From positions 1 through 39,643 of the forward strand of contig JANQJB010000039.1 in the NCBI GenBank assembly GCA_028281865.1: DNA of 39,643 bases. The letters are read 5' to 3'. A program made the position numbers and the translations under genes. Below, one piece after another: positions 15,689 to 23,382 of this stretch. The notes below the pieces were generated by a model that did not search any database, had not been told where the DNA came from, and saw nothing but the letters and a program-made list of their open reading frames with translations. This DNA is from Marinagarivorans sp. GTDB taxonomy: Bacteria; Pseudomonadota; Gammaproteobacteria; Pseudomonadales; Cellvibrionaceae. Position 1 is the first letter of the stretch; each line of letters starts with the position of its first letter.

Positions 15689-17116
15689 GTGAAATTTTTT
15701 AGAAAAAATAACGGCAGCCGACATTCTCGGGTGGGGCAACTCCTTGCGTTAATTCGTGAGGCTCTGCGTGGTGATGAGCACAACTATACTGAGGGTCCTA
15801 TCCGAAAAGCAGTTGCTTTATTAGCGATTCCGATGGTGTTGGAAATGTCGTTGGAATCATTGTTTGCTATTGTCGACATCTTTTTTGTTGCAGGTTTGGG
15901 CTCTTACGCGGTTGCCGTTGTTGGTTTGACGGAGGCTGTGATCACATTAATTTACGCAGTCGCTATTGGTTTTAGTATGGCCGTAACAGCGTTGATTGCG
16001 CGCCGTATTGGCGAAGCTAACCCTGACCAGGCCGCGCTCACTGCGACACAAGTACTCATCATTAGTGCGGTTCTCTCCGCGGTTATTGGGGCAATCGGTT
16101 TGTTCTTCGCCGGGGACATTTTGCGTTTGATGGGTGCTGAACCTGATGTATTAGCCAAAGGAGAATCCTATACCCGGTTAATGCTTGGCGGTTGTGTCAC
16201 GATTATATTTTTATTTGTACTGGCAGCCGTTTTTCGCGGCGCCGGTAACGCTATTATTGCTATGCGCGCTATGTGGCTGGCAAATGGAATTAATATTGTT
16301 TTAGACCCCTGCTTGATTTATGGCTGGGGACCATTTCCAGAGCTTGGTGTAACAGGTGCTGCGGTAGCAACCAATATCGGCAGAGGTATCGGCGGGCTTT
16401 ATTTGCTCTATCACTTATTTTCTTATGATAGTGCGGTAAAAATCGTGCGCAAACATTTGCGCTTTTCGGCGGAAGTCACCTTTGGCTTGTTAAAAGTTTC
16501 GGTTGGCGGCATCGCACAATTTTTTATTGCCACAGCAAGTTGGGTATTTTTGATGCGCATAGTGGCGCAGTTTGGTAGTGAGGCCGTAGCGGGTTACACC
16601 ATTGCAATTCGTGTTGTTATGTTTACGTTCTTACCTGCTTGGGGCTTAAGCAATGCAGCTGCTACTCTAGTGGGGCAGTGTTTGGGCGCTAACAAACCGG
16701 AGCGCGCAGAACAATGCGTGTGGAAAACGGCAAAGTATAACGTTAGTTTTATGGTCGCTGTTGCAGTTGTTTTACTCGTTTTTGCGCCCGGGCTTATCGC
16801 TTTCTTTAACGACGAAACTACAGTAATAAACGTTGGGACTCTTACACTTAGAATTGTTGCATTAGGCTACGGTTTTTTTGGCCTTGGTATGGTTTTGACA
16901 CAAGCGTTCAACGGTTCGGGTGATACGGTTACACCGACGTGGATTAATTTTATCGGCTTTTGGCTAACTCAAATTCCGCTTGCGTTGCTGGCAGCGAATA
17001 TATTGGGTTGGCAAACGTTTGGTGTGGCTTTTGCTGTTTGCTTTGCCGAATCTTTAATTGCGTTAATAGCTTGGTGGCAGTTTTCCAAAGGTAAATGGAA
17101 ATTAAAGCAAGTTTAA
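15689..17116 (+). CDS. MATE family multidrug/cation efflux transporter
   Basis: 475 residues from GTG 15689, with AGGA about 9 nt upstream; the frame is open to a TTG at 15659. The protein has twelve hydrophobic segments in two related halves. The first half opens with AVALLAIPMVLEMSLESLFAIVDIFFVAGLG and has GFSMAVTALIARRIGE; the second has LKVSVGGIAQFFIATASWVFLMRIVAQFGSEAVAGYTIAIRV and NAAATLVGQCLGANKPERAE. These are the canonical NorM/DinF-type MatE motifs. It exports drugs or organic cations in exchange for Na+ or H+ at the inner membrane. The gene is monocistronic and ends at a strong inverted-repeat element. Confidence 0.93.
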   Translation: MKFFRKNNGSRHSRVGQLLALIREALRGDEHNYTEGPIRKAVALLAIPMVLEMSLESLFAIVDIFFVAGLGSYAVAVVGLTEAVITLIYAVAIGFSMAVTALIARRIGEANPDQAALTATQVLIISAVLSAVIGAIGLFFAGDILRLMGAEPDVLAKGESYTRLMLGGCVTIIFLFVLAAVFRGAGNAIIAMRAMWLANGINIVLDPCLIYGWGPFPELGVTGAAVATNIGRGIGGLYLLYHLFSYDSAVKIVRKHLRFSAEVTFGLLKVSVGGIAQFFIATASWVFLMRIVAQFGSEAVAGYTIAIRVVMFTFLPAWGLSNAAATLVGQCLGANKPERAEQCVWKTAKYNVSFMVAVAVVLLVFAPGLIAFFNDETTVINVGTLTLRIVALGYGFFGLGMVLTQAFNGSGDTVTPTWINFIGFWLTQIPLALLAANILGWQTFGVAFAVCFAESLIALIAWWQFSKGKWKLKQV

Positions 17117-17143
17117 TAGGTGGTTTAGTTTTGATTTTATCAC

Positions 17144-17198
17144 TTAAGGAAGCTCTGAATAGCCCGAGCACCGCTGGAGTTATTCAGAGCTTCCTTAA
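17144..17198. repeat. 55-bp inverted-repeat element with perfect 18-bp arms (MITE-like / bidirectional terminator)
   Basis: The arm TTAAGGAAGCTCTGAATA (17144-17161) and its exact reverse complement (17181-17198) enclose a 19-nt loop. It sits between the convergent MATE and RDD genes, 28 nt past the MATE stop, so transcripts from both sides would fold into it. The arm sequence recurs at 15358, which argues that it is more than a local terminator. The TTAA at both ends is compatible with a TTAA target site, but because TTAA is palindromic this is not proof. Confidence 0.75.
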
Positions 17199-17237
17199 CT
17201 TTTATTTCGCCGCTATCGTCCGCCACTTTCCACTTTA

Positions 17238-17714
17238 CTATCGCCTTTTTACTACAGCGGTATTGGCTAACTTGTCATGCCAGCCCTGCTTACGTTTATC
17301 AAAAGCGACCCATATAATTCCAATAAATAGGCAGAACATAGACGGGAAATAGGCTAAATAGCGTCCAATCGATTGTCCGACACTTAATTTTTTTGTATCG
17401 CCAAGACTGATGATTTGGAGGCCGAGCAAAATTTTTCCAGGAGTCGCCGATCGATAAACCCAAAATAAAACAATTGCGATGGCCGGCATCACATAAGAGA
17501 TTAGCAAGTCCCAAAATCCGACCAAAAACGAATCCGACGCCCAGTAATCAAGCCCATAAATTACGGTAAGTAAGGGGTAGGTTACCAGCATTATCAGGAT
17601 AGTATCGATAATCGATGCCAATACTCTAATCCAAAATCCTGCAAATTCGAGTTTGTCGTTTGTTTCAAAATCAAGATTACTTGAAGGTGCCTGATAAATA
17701 TCTTCGTCTGTCAT
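17238..17714 (-). CDS. RDD family membrane protein
   Basis: 158 residues from ATG 17714, with AAGGGA upstream; a longer frame to 17771 is less likely. The RDD domain begins with FAGFWIRVLASIIDTILIMLVTYPL, showing the R..D..D pattern in the first helix, and continues with YRSATPGKILLGLQIIS (the TPGK motif) and IGRYLAYFPS. It ends with DKRKQGWHDKLANTAVVKRR, the typical RQGWHDKLA-T-VV ending. It has three to four membrane segments. RDD proteins are small inner-membrane proteins of mostly unknown role; some are linked to ion transport or osmotic stress. Confidence 0.9.
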   Translation of the reverse strand: MTDEDIYQAPSSNLDFETNDKLEFAGFWIRVLASIIDTILIMLVTYPLLTVIYGLDYWASDSFLVGFWDLLISYVMPAIAIVLFWVYRSATPGKILLGLQIISLGDTKKLSVGQSIGRYLAYFPSMFCLFIGIIWVAFDKRKQGWHDKLANTAVVKRR

Positions 17715-17847
17715 GTCATTTTCCCTTTTAATCGGTATAAGTATATTGGGGTAACTATTACTAATTCTCACAAGCTTTAAGAGTTTACTGACTTATGGTT
17801 GGAGAAACTTGCACTATCTGCGACTGCGCAGCGCTAGTTTTACATTT

Positions 17848-17882
17848 ACTTAAAGCGCAACTTCCTGGACTGCGCTTTAAGT
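17848..17882 (-). terminator. 12-bp stem hairpin, probable terminator for the pirin gene
   Basis: ACTTAAAGCGCA (17848-17859) and TGCGCTTTAAGT (17871-17882) form a perfect stem with an 11-nt loop, about 100 nt downstream of the pirin stop on the minus strand. The A/T-rich outer part supplies short U-runs on either strand. Confidence 0.6.
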
Positions 17883-17982
17883 CTGTTGGTTATCTCAATA
17901 AAAACTCTTCCATTGTTTTTAACTTTGTGACGCAATTATTTATTGATTTGTATAACGATAAAAATTTCGATATTAGATTTAG

Positions 17983-18687
17983 CTACACGCTCTTATTATT
18001 CGGCAAATCGAACCAAAGCGCTGTAACTCCATCATTCCCCGACCTAATTTCTAGTGTTTCTTGAAAAGCACCAAGTCCGTCGCCGTTATTTAATTGCTGA
18101 CTGTCATTTATCGTAAGATCTCCATCGATAATATGCAGGTAGCCAGGTTTACTTTCCGTTTCTAATATGAAACTTTCGTCTGCATTTAGCTGCAATCTGG
18201 AAAGGCTAGCATCTTGTTGTATCGTCAACGAGTTATCGTGGCCATTGGGCGTTACTAACGGAGTAAGCTGTTCGGTTTGCTCTATTTTCTTTTGTTGGTA
18301 ACTCGGTTCGACACCACGTTTATTTGGCTGAATCCAAATTTGTAAAAATTTTAGATTTTCAGTCTTCGAATGGTTGTATTCTGAGTGGGTGACTCCGGTG
18401 CCGGCACTCATGTGTTGTACCTCTCCTGCGGGAACAACGAATGTATTGCCCATGCTATCTCGGTGTTCGATAGCGCCCTCAAGTATATAGGAAATAATTT
18501 CCATATCCCGATGGCCGTGCGTATCAAAGCCGGCTCCGGCCCTAACGGTATCATCATTAATGACACGTAATACCGAAAAACCCATATGTTTGGGGTCGTA
18601 GTAATGGCCGAAAGAAAATGTGTGTTTGCTATCAAGCCAGCCGAAATTTGCATGGCCGCGTTCTTGTGCAGGTCTAAGATAGTACAT
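17983..18687 (-). CDS. Pirin family protein (YhhW-like bicupin)
   Basis: 234 residues, strong AAGGAG before ATG 18687. The opening HANFGWLDSKHTFSFGHYYDP is the YhhW/pirin signature. Metal ligands of the N-terminal cupin are visible as His57 and His59 (DTHGHRDMEIISYILEG) and His101/Glu103 (GTGVTHSEYNHS). YhhW-type pirins can act as quercetin 2,3-dioxygenases in vitro; their physiological role is uncertain, often linked to redox or phenolic stress. It follows the LysR gene by 128 nt on the same strand, so it may be in the same operon or have its own promoter. Confidence 0.93.
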   Translation of the reverse strand: MYYLRPAQERGHANFGWLDSKHTFSFGHYYDPKHMGFSVLRVINDDTVRAGAGFDTHGHRDMEIISYILEGAIEHRDSMGNTFVVPAGEVQHMSAGTGVTHSEYNHSKTENLKFLQIWIQPNKRGVEPSYQQKKIEQTEQLTPLVTPNGHDNSLTIQQDASLSRLQLNADESFILETESKPGYLHIIDGDLTINDSQQLNNGDGLGAFQETLEIRSGNDGVTALWFDLPNNKSV

Positions 18688-18814
18688 GGCAAGCTCCTTT
18701 ATTGAGTTGGTTAATTGAGTTTGCCTATCGTAAATAATATTAAGTCGAATAAAAATTGCTTAAATTAGTGTTTATCGTTCCAAAAAAAAGAATGATCTGG
18801 CTTGCTGGATTTCT

Positions 18815-19711
18815 CTACTTGGATGTTGGCATGTTCAGTGTAAGTAAGCGAAGCTCCCCCATAAACTCGCGCGCTGCGGGCCCAATTTTGTCGACATCTT
18901 GATAATTCATAAAAAAACTTGCCGTGCGACTTGCCCCTTCGTTAAGCGCAAGGCGCTTTAATAATCCGCTGTCGAGTGAAGCGGTGATAGACGGAAGCGG
19001 CAACCAGGCATAGCCGACGCCTTGTTCGATTAATTCGATTGACGCGCGTAAATGGCTTACGGTCCAGCGCTGTTCTGCACCGTGCCACCCAACGCTGACT
19101 TTTTTTTGCGTCGCTGAGTCGCGCACAATAATTTGTCGGTAAGATTTAAGGTCTTCGTAAGTTAGCGAACGTTCGAGGCGGTGTAGCGGGTGATCGCGAT
19201 GAGCGACTGCGACAAATTCGACTAAACAAATTTCCTCGTTCAAGCCCGCCTCCATCGGAAACGGCGATAGGCCGATGTCTGCCTTGCCCTCACCAATAAG
19301 TTCGTTAGTTCCTGATAATACTGTATCGATAATGTCAATGCGAATTTGTGGAAATAGCGCCGAGACTTTTTCCAGTGCTTGGAAAACAATACACTGTGGG
19401 AAAGCACCGTCGACAGCGATGCGCAGTTCTGATTCAACTCCGCCGCTAAGTGATTCTGCTACCGTTTCAATACGAGCGACTTCTTCAAGCAGGTATTGCC
19501 CACGACGCAGCATCAGTTTGCCAGCATCGGTTAATACGGTTTTTCGGCCCTCGACTTCGAACAGCTTGATACCCAGTGCTTCTTCTAATTTATTGACCGC
19601 GTGGTGAATACTAGACTGGCTTTTATACACAGCTGCTGATGCCTGGTTAAAGCCGCCACTGTCAACGACGGCTTTGAACATGCGCCATTGTTCAAGTGTG
19701 GTTTTTTGCAT
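18815..19711 (-). CDS. LysR family transcriptional regulator
   Basis: 298 residues. The N-terminal winged helix-turn-helix is LEQWRMFKAVVDSGGFNQASAAVYKSQSSIHHAVNKLEEALGIKLFE followed by LTDAGKLMLRRGQ. The rest (about 90-298) is a LysR substrate-binding domain with ELRIAVDGAFPQCIVFQALE and IELIEQGVGYAWLP. It lies 22 nt after the yqjG-like gene on the same strand, so it is probably cotranscribed with the genes it may control (doxX, yqjG and perhaps the pirins). There is no clear ribosome-binding site, which suggests translational coupling or low expression. The inducer, possibly a quinone or electrophile, is inferred from context only. Confidence 0.93.
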   Translation of the reverse strand: MQKTTLEQWRMFKAVVDSGGFNQASAAVYKSQSSIHHAVNKLEEALGIKLFEVEGRKTVLTDAGKLMLRRGQYLLEEVARIETVAESLSGGVESELRIAVDGAFPQCIVFQALEKVSALFPQIRIDIIDTVLSGTNELIGEGKADIGLSPFPMEAGLNEEICLVEFVAVAHRDHPLHRLERSLTYEDLKSYRQIIVRDSATQKKVSVGWHGAEQRWTVSHLRASIELIEQGVGYAWLPLPSITASLDSGLLKRLALNEGASRTASFFMNYQDVDKIGPAAREFMGELRLLTLNMPTSK

Positions 19712-19733
19712 AACAAAATCTATAAATTAAGGC

Positions 19734-20717
19734 CTACAAAAGAAAAGTCTCTCGGTTATGCGGTGTATGGTAATCGATATCCGGGCCAACTGGCACTACC
19801 CTGGTTGGGTTAATCATCGCATGGCTAAAATAGTAGTGGCGTTTTATATGATAAAAATCCACAGTGTCTGCAACGTTTGGCCATTGATAAAGTTCGCGAA
19901 CATAATGACTAATGTGGCTAAAATCCTCTAAGCGCTGGCGATTACACTTGAAATGACCGTGGTAAACGGAGTCGAATCTAATTAACGTGGTAAATAAGCG
20001 CCAGTCTGCTTCGGTAATGGAGTCACCAGTCAAATAGCGTTGTTTACTTAAAATACCTTCCACCTTGTCCAAAGCGTCAAACAATTTTGTATAGGCGTTT
20101 TCATAAGCTTTCTGCCGCGTAGCAAAGCCGCAGCGATAAACTCCGTTGTTGATATTTTGGTAAATTAAATGATTTATCGTTTCGATTTCATCGCGTTTTT
20201 CAGCGGGGAAAAAGTCCTGCGTATCCCCGGTAACTGCATTAAACGCGCTGTTAAACATGCGAATAATTTCAGATGATTCATTGCTGACAATGCAGTCGTT
20301 TTCCTTATCCCATAACACCGGAACTGTAACACGGCCAGAATAATCTGCTTTGTTCCGTGTATAAATCTGATGCATAAATTCGGAGCCAAATAACTGGTCT
20401 CCAGTGCTGCCTTCATCTGTTTTGAAGGTCCAACCTTGCTCAAGCATATCTGGGCTTACGACGGATACATCAATATGCTGCTCGAGTTTTTTAAGCTTGC
20501 GGAAAATTAACGTACGATGTGCCCAAGGACATGCCAGAGACACATAAAGATGATAACGGCCCGACTCGGCTTTGAAGCCGCCGATACCGCTCGGACCTGC
20601 TTCTCCATCAAGCGTTATCCAATTGCGTAATTGAGCAGCTTCACGCTCAAACGCACCGTCAGAATTTTTTGTGTCATACCATCGGTCGTGCCACTCACCA
20701 TTGACTAGTAGGCCCAT
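19734..20717 (-). CDS. yqjG: Glutathionyl-hydroquinone reductase (GST xi class)
   Basis: 327 residues, matching the E. coli YqjG/ECM4 length. The catalytic motif SLACPWAHRTL has Cys63 at the expected position (CPWAH), and the N-terminal GAFEREAAQLRNWI and GFKAESGRYHLYVSL segments are typical. The C-terminal GST helical domain contains FATRQKAYENAYTKLFDALDKVE and TEADWRLFTTLIRFDSVYHGHFKCN. The enzyme removes glutathione from glutathionyl-hydroquinones using a second GSH, in the cytoplasm. It lies between doxX and the LysR gene on the same strand, a common gene association (yqjF-yqjG in E. coli). GAGGAAG precedes ATG 20717. Confidence 0.95.
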   Translation of the reverse strand: MGLLVNGEWHDRWYDTKNSDGAFEREAAQLRNWITLDGEAGPSGIGGFKAESGRYHLYVSLACPWAHRTLIFRKLKKLEQHIDVSVVSPDMLEQGWTFKTDEGSTGDQLFGSEFMHQIYTRNKADYSGRVTVPVLWDKENDCIVSNESSEIIRMFNSAFNAVTGDTQDFFPAEKRDEIETINHLIYQNINNGVYRCGFATRQKAYENAYTKLFDALDKVEGILSKQRYLTGDSITEADWRLFTTLIRFDSVYHGHFKCNRQRLEDFSHISHYVRELYQWPNVADTVDFYHIKRHYYFSHAMINPTRVVPVGPDIDYHTPHNRETFLL

Positions 20718-20809
20718 CTTTCTTCCTCTTTATTGTCGAGTTAATAGATGCCAGCTTTGTAACTGCAAGGCTGGCACTGATTTTTGTACGTCTTTAAATG
20801 TGTTTTTGA

Positions 20810-21259
20810 TTAGTGCTGTTTCTTGGCATCAATGCTGAACCGGCCGGCGCCGTTAGCGGCTAATATGAGGAAACCACCGGCTATTGCGACGTTTTTGAAA
20901 AACATGAAAAACTGCATTTGATCTGCCAGGTTGTTGTGGTAAAGCGCTGCGGTCAACAGCGTAAACCCGGCGAAAGCTAAAGCGACGAGTCGCGTTTGAT
21001 AACCGACAATAAGGGCTAATGCACCGACGATCTCGAACACGATTACCAGGGGTAGCAAAAATTCTGGCAGTCCTCCCGAGGCTAGATACTGTGCGTTGGC
21101 GTCATAGTACTGAACTTTATTTACACCAGCTAATAGAAAAATTGCGGCTAGGCCTACACGTCCGCCTAAATCTCCGATGGCCGAAAGCGTATTTTGTGTA
21201 CCGGATGTATGCTGAGTTGCTTTTTGAGCTAGGGCTGAGTCTATAGTAGTTGCGGTCAT
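20810..21259 (-). CDS. DoxX family membrane protein (YqjF-like)
   Basis: 149 residues from ATG 21259. GAGGAG sits 6 nt before this ATG and directly against the preceding in-frame ATG (21265), so the second is preferred. The DoxX motif is LGGRVGLAAIFLLAGVNKVQYY, followed by LPLVIVFEIVGALALIVGYQTRLVALAFAGFTLLTAALYH and FFKNVAIAGGFLILAANG; four membrane helices. DoxX-type proteins are linked to quinone and thiol redox homeostasis. Here, as with E. coli yqjF-yqjG, it is followed (92 nt) by glutathionyl-hydroquinone reductase. Confidence 0.93.
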   Translation of the reverse strand: MTATTIDSALAQKATQHTSGTQNTLSAIGDLGGRVGLAAIFLLAGVNKVQYYDANAQYLASGGLPEFLLPLVIVFEIVGALALIVGYQTRLVALAFAGFTLLTAALYHNNLADQMQFFMFFKNVAIAGGFLILAANGAGRFSIDAKKQH

Positions 21260-21698
21260 TTTCATCTCCTCGGGTGAGTTGTTGGGTGTCTTGGGCTGCC
21301 GTTGCAGCTGTATGATTCCCACTATACTCTCGTTGATCAGAATGAAAATCAGTATATATGAAGGCTTTTGTTCTAATTAATAGAATGGTTGATGGTTAAA
21401 GCTGGCTTTTCCGGAGAGCTATTCGACAGAGCTGATTGGCTTAAGTGCTTTCTTCACTGTTGTCGGCAAGCGAAATTGTGGAAGTTAAATTGTTAAAGGC
21501 GTATCTAAATTTGCCACTGCTATCGACGCCTCTTTCATATCACTTTACATGAATATTTACGCGGGACCTTTTAAATTAAAAAATTATTTATCGCTGTATT
21601 ATTGGGGCCGATAGCTATTTTTTTACGCCCAGAAAGAAAAATAAATTTAATTTATTGTTATTTTGTTGAAGCTTGGGCAAGCTTTTTAATTAACTGTT
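21260..21698. other. Intergenic region with the promoter of the doxX operon
   Basis: About 440 bp between the doxX start and the end of the second pirin gene, both on the minus strand. No gene was recognised. It holds a likely promoter with a dyad (21321-21351) and, at its far end, a small hairpin AAGCTTG (21669-21675) / CAAGCTT (21678-21684) followed by TTT, which could terminate the pirin transcript or plus-strand read-through. Confidence 0.5.
21321..21351 (-). promoter_or_regulatory. Candidate sigma70 promoter with LysR-like dyad before doxX
   Basis: On the minus strand TTTTCA (21343-21348) and TATAGT (21321-21326) are 16 bp apart. A TGAT-N10-ATCA dyad (21334-21351) covers the -35 box and the spacer, a plausible binding position for the LysR protein encoded in the same operon. 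The motif is short, so this is tentative. Confidence 0.35.
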
Positions 21699-22550
21699 TT
21701 AAGGCAGTGGCGTATATTCGTTGTCGTCCCCAGGGATGGTAGGGAAGCGCTGTTCGCGCCAATCCTGCTTGGCTTTTTCTATTCGCTCGCGATCAAAACT
21801 CACGAAATTCCATTCAATATGTGGAACTTCAGGCCACGACTCGCCGCCAAGCATAAGTAAGCGACAGTTGCTATTTGCGAGCATGCAAGTTTCCTCTTCA
21901 AGTAACACGACATCTCCTGCTTCATAATTCTGCTTATCTATTTCAACCTGGCCATCTAAGATGTATACCATGCATTCCTGCTCGGTATTTGGCCGCGCAA
22001 TTGTGCGATTAGCTTTTGCCAGCACATCGAGATAAAACATCGGTGAGTAAGTTTTTATCGGTGACGTCAAACCGTGCGCTTCCCCGGCGATAAGGCGTTT
22101 TAATACGCCGTCGTGCATATAATGGGGTAGCTGAGCGCGTTTGATATGGGTAAAACTCGGTGCGATTTCGGCTAAGGCTTTTGGCAGCGCCATCCAACAC
22201 TGCATACCGTTTAAGCGGTGGGGTTTTGATTTTACCTCTATGGTTTCGCGCTCCGAATGGACAATACCTTTGCCTGCAGTCATCCAGTTGACGTCGCCGG
22301 GAAGAATCTCGAGGTTGTTACCCAAACTATCGCGATGTAACAGGCTGCCCTCCATCATGTAAGTGATTGTGGCCAGACCAATATGCGGATGTGGGCGGAC
22401 ATCAATTCCGTCTCCCGCGTCAAAGTCGGCGGGCCCCATATGATCGACAAAAATAAACGGGCCTACCATACGCTTTGCAGCATTGGGGAGAATGCGCCGA
22501 ACAAAAAAACCATCGAGGTCTTTTTGCCGGGTTTTTAATAATATTGCCAT
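21699..22550 (-). CDS. Pirin family protein (classical pirin, bicupin)
   Basis: 283 residues from ATG 22550, with GAGGA upstream; an in-frame TTG at 22562 overlaps that ribosome-binding site and is rejected. RRILPNAAKRMVGPFIFVDHMGPADF is the standard pirin opening. Metal ligands are His54 and His56 (RPHPHIGLATITYMMEG) and His98/Glu100 (GKGIVHSERE), the same arrangement as human pirin. The C-terminal cupin contains YSPMFYLDVLAKA and EEETCMLANSNCRLLMLGGESWPE. It is divergent from kefF and is a different subtype from the YhhW-like pirin at 17983. Confidence 0.94.
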   Translation of the reverse strand: MAILLKTRQKDLDGFFVRRILPNAAKRMVGPFIFVDHMGPADFDAGDGIDVRPHPHIGLATITYMMEGSLLHRDSLGNNLEILPGDVNWMTAGKGIVHSERETIEVKSKPHRLNGMQCWMALPKALAEIAPSFTHIKRAQLPHYMHDGVLKRLIAGEAHGLTSPIKTYSPMFYLDVLAKANRTIARPNTEQECMVYILDGQVEIDKQNYEAGDVVLLEEETCMLANSNCRLLMLGGESWPEVPHIEWNFVSFDRERIEKAKQDWREQRFPTIPGDDNEYTPLP

Positions 22551-22761
22551 ATGAATCCTCAAAATAATAAAAACTCAGTAATGACAGGTTTCAGTTGAAA
22601 CAATACTGATGTTTTTAGGCTTATTTTAATGATTTCGGATACAATCCAAAACTTTATTAGAACCTATCTCCAAATACAAAGTGAGTGCGCCGGAGTTTTG
22701 CGCTGGTATGCACTGGTATGGGGCTTAGTCTGGATAATAGCGTTTTGCGGAGCACGGTTTA

Positions 22762-23382
22762 ATGACTGAAAGTCAACGTATACTCATTCTTTTTGCCCAC
22801 CCCTCCCAGCACCGCTCAGAAGTTAACTTACCTCTTTTTGAGGCTTCAAAAGAGGTGAGTGGCGTGACGGTAGTCGATTTGTACCAGGAATATCCCACCT
22901 TTAATATTGATATCGATCGTGAACAGCAACGTTTGCGTGAGCACGATGTGATTATCTTTATGTTCCCGCTGTATTGGTATTCAACACCTTCAGTTTTAAA
23001 AGAGTGGCAGGATTTGGTTTTGGAATACGGCTTCGCCTATGGTGTTGAGGGCACTGCTCTGCACGGCAAAACCTTCCTGTGTGCGCTTACGGCTGGAGGA
23101 GCCGAAAAAGCCTACCACTGCGATGGCTATAACCATTTTACGATTCGCGAATTGTTGCAGCCGCTAGAGCAAATGGCGAATTTTACCGGCATGCAATTTC
23201 TTCCCCCGTTTACCTTATTTGCTGCTAGAACCGCAGCTGAGCAGGGCAGGGTTTCAGGTCATGTTGATAAATGGCTTCGTTTACTCGCGGTTTTAGCAGC
23301 CGACGCTGTTGATACCTCGGCGCTGCGAGATAAAAAAACAATCAATAGCTATATCGATGGCCTCGCGGAGGAGCAGTCATGA
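22762..23382 (+). CDS. kefF: KefF/KefG-type quinone oxidoreductase, Kef ancillary subunit
   Basis: 206 residues with a flavodoxin-like NAD(P)H:quinone reductase fold: ILILFAHPSQHRSEVNLPL (FMN phosphate region), DVIIFMFPLYWYSTPSVLKEWQD (the FPLYWYS signature of KefF/KefG/MdaB), and ALTAGGAEKAYHCDGYNHFTIRELLQPLEQMANFTGM. The protein is needed for full activity of the KefC/KefB antiporter and can reduce quinones. The start codon of kefC overlaps the stop codon by 4 bp (ATGA), so translation is coupled. The symbol could equally be kefG; sequence alone does not separate them. Confidence 0.92.
   Translation: MTESQRILILFAHPSQHRSEVNLPLFEASKEVSGVTVVDLYQEYPTFNIDIDREQQRLREHDVIIFMFPLYWYSTPSVLKEWQDLVLEYGFAYGVEGTALHGKTFLCALTAGGAEKAYHCDGYNHFTIRELLQPLEQMANFTGMQFLPPFTLFAARTAAEQGRVSGHVDKWLRLLAVLAADAVDTSALRDKKTINSYIDGLAEEQS

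Noticed and set aside
15358-17198. MATE gene as cargo of an intact transposon
   Set aside because: No transposase frame and the left copy is only a 15-bp half-site, so an intact element cannot be claimed; kept only as a repeat-based hypothesis.
17795-18064. 89-codon plus-strand frame
   Set aside because: Contains the 12-bp stem hairpin and overlaps the pirin gene in antisense; no family resemblance.
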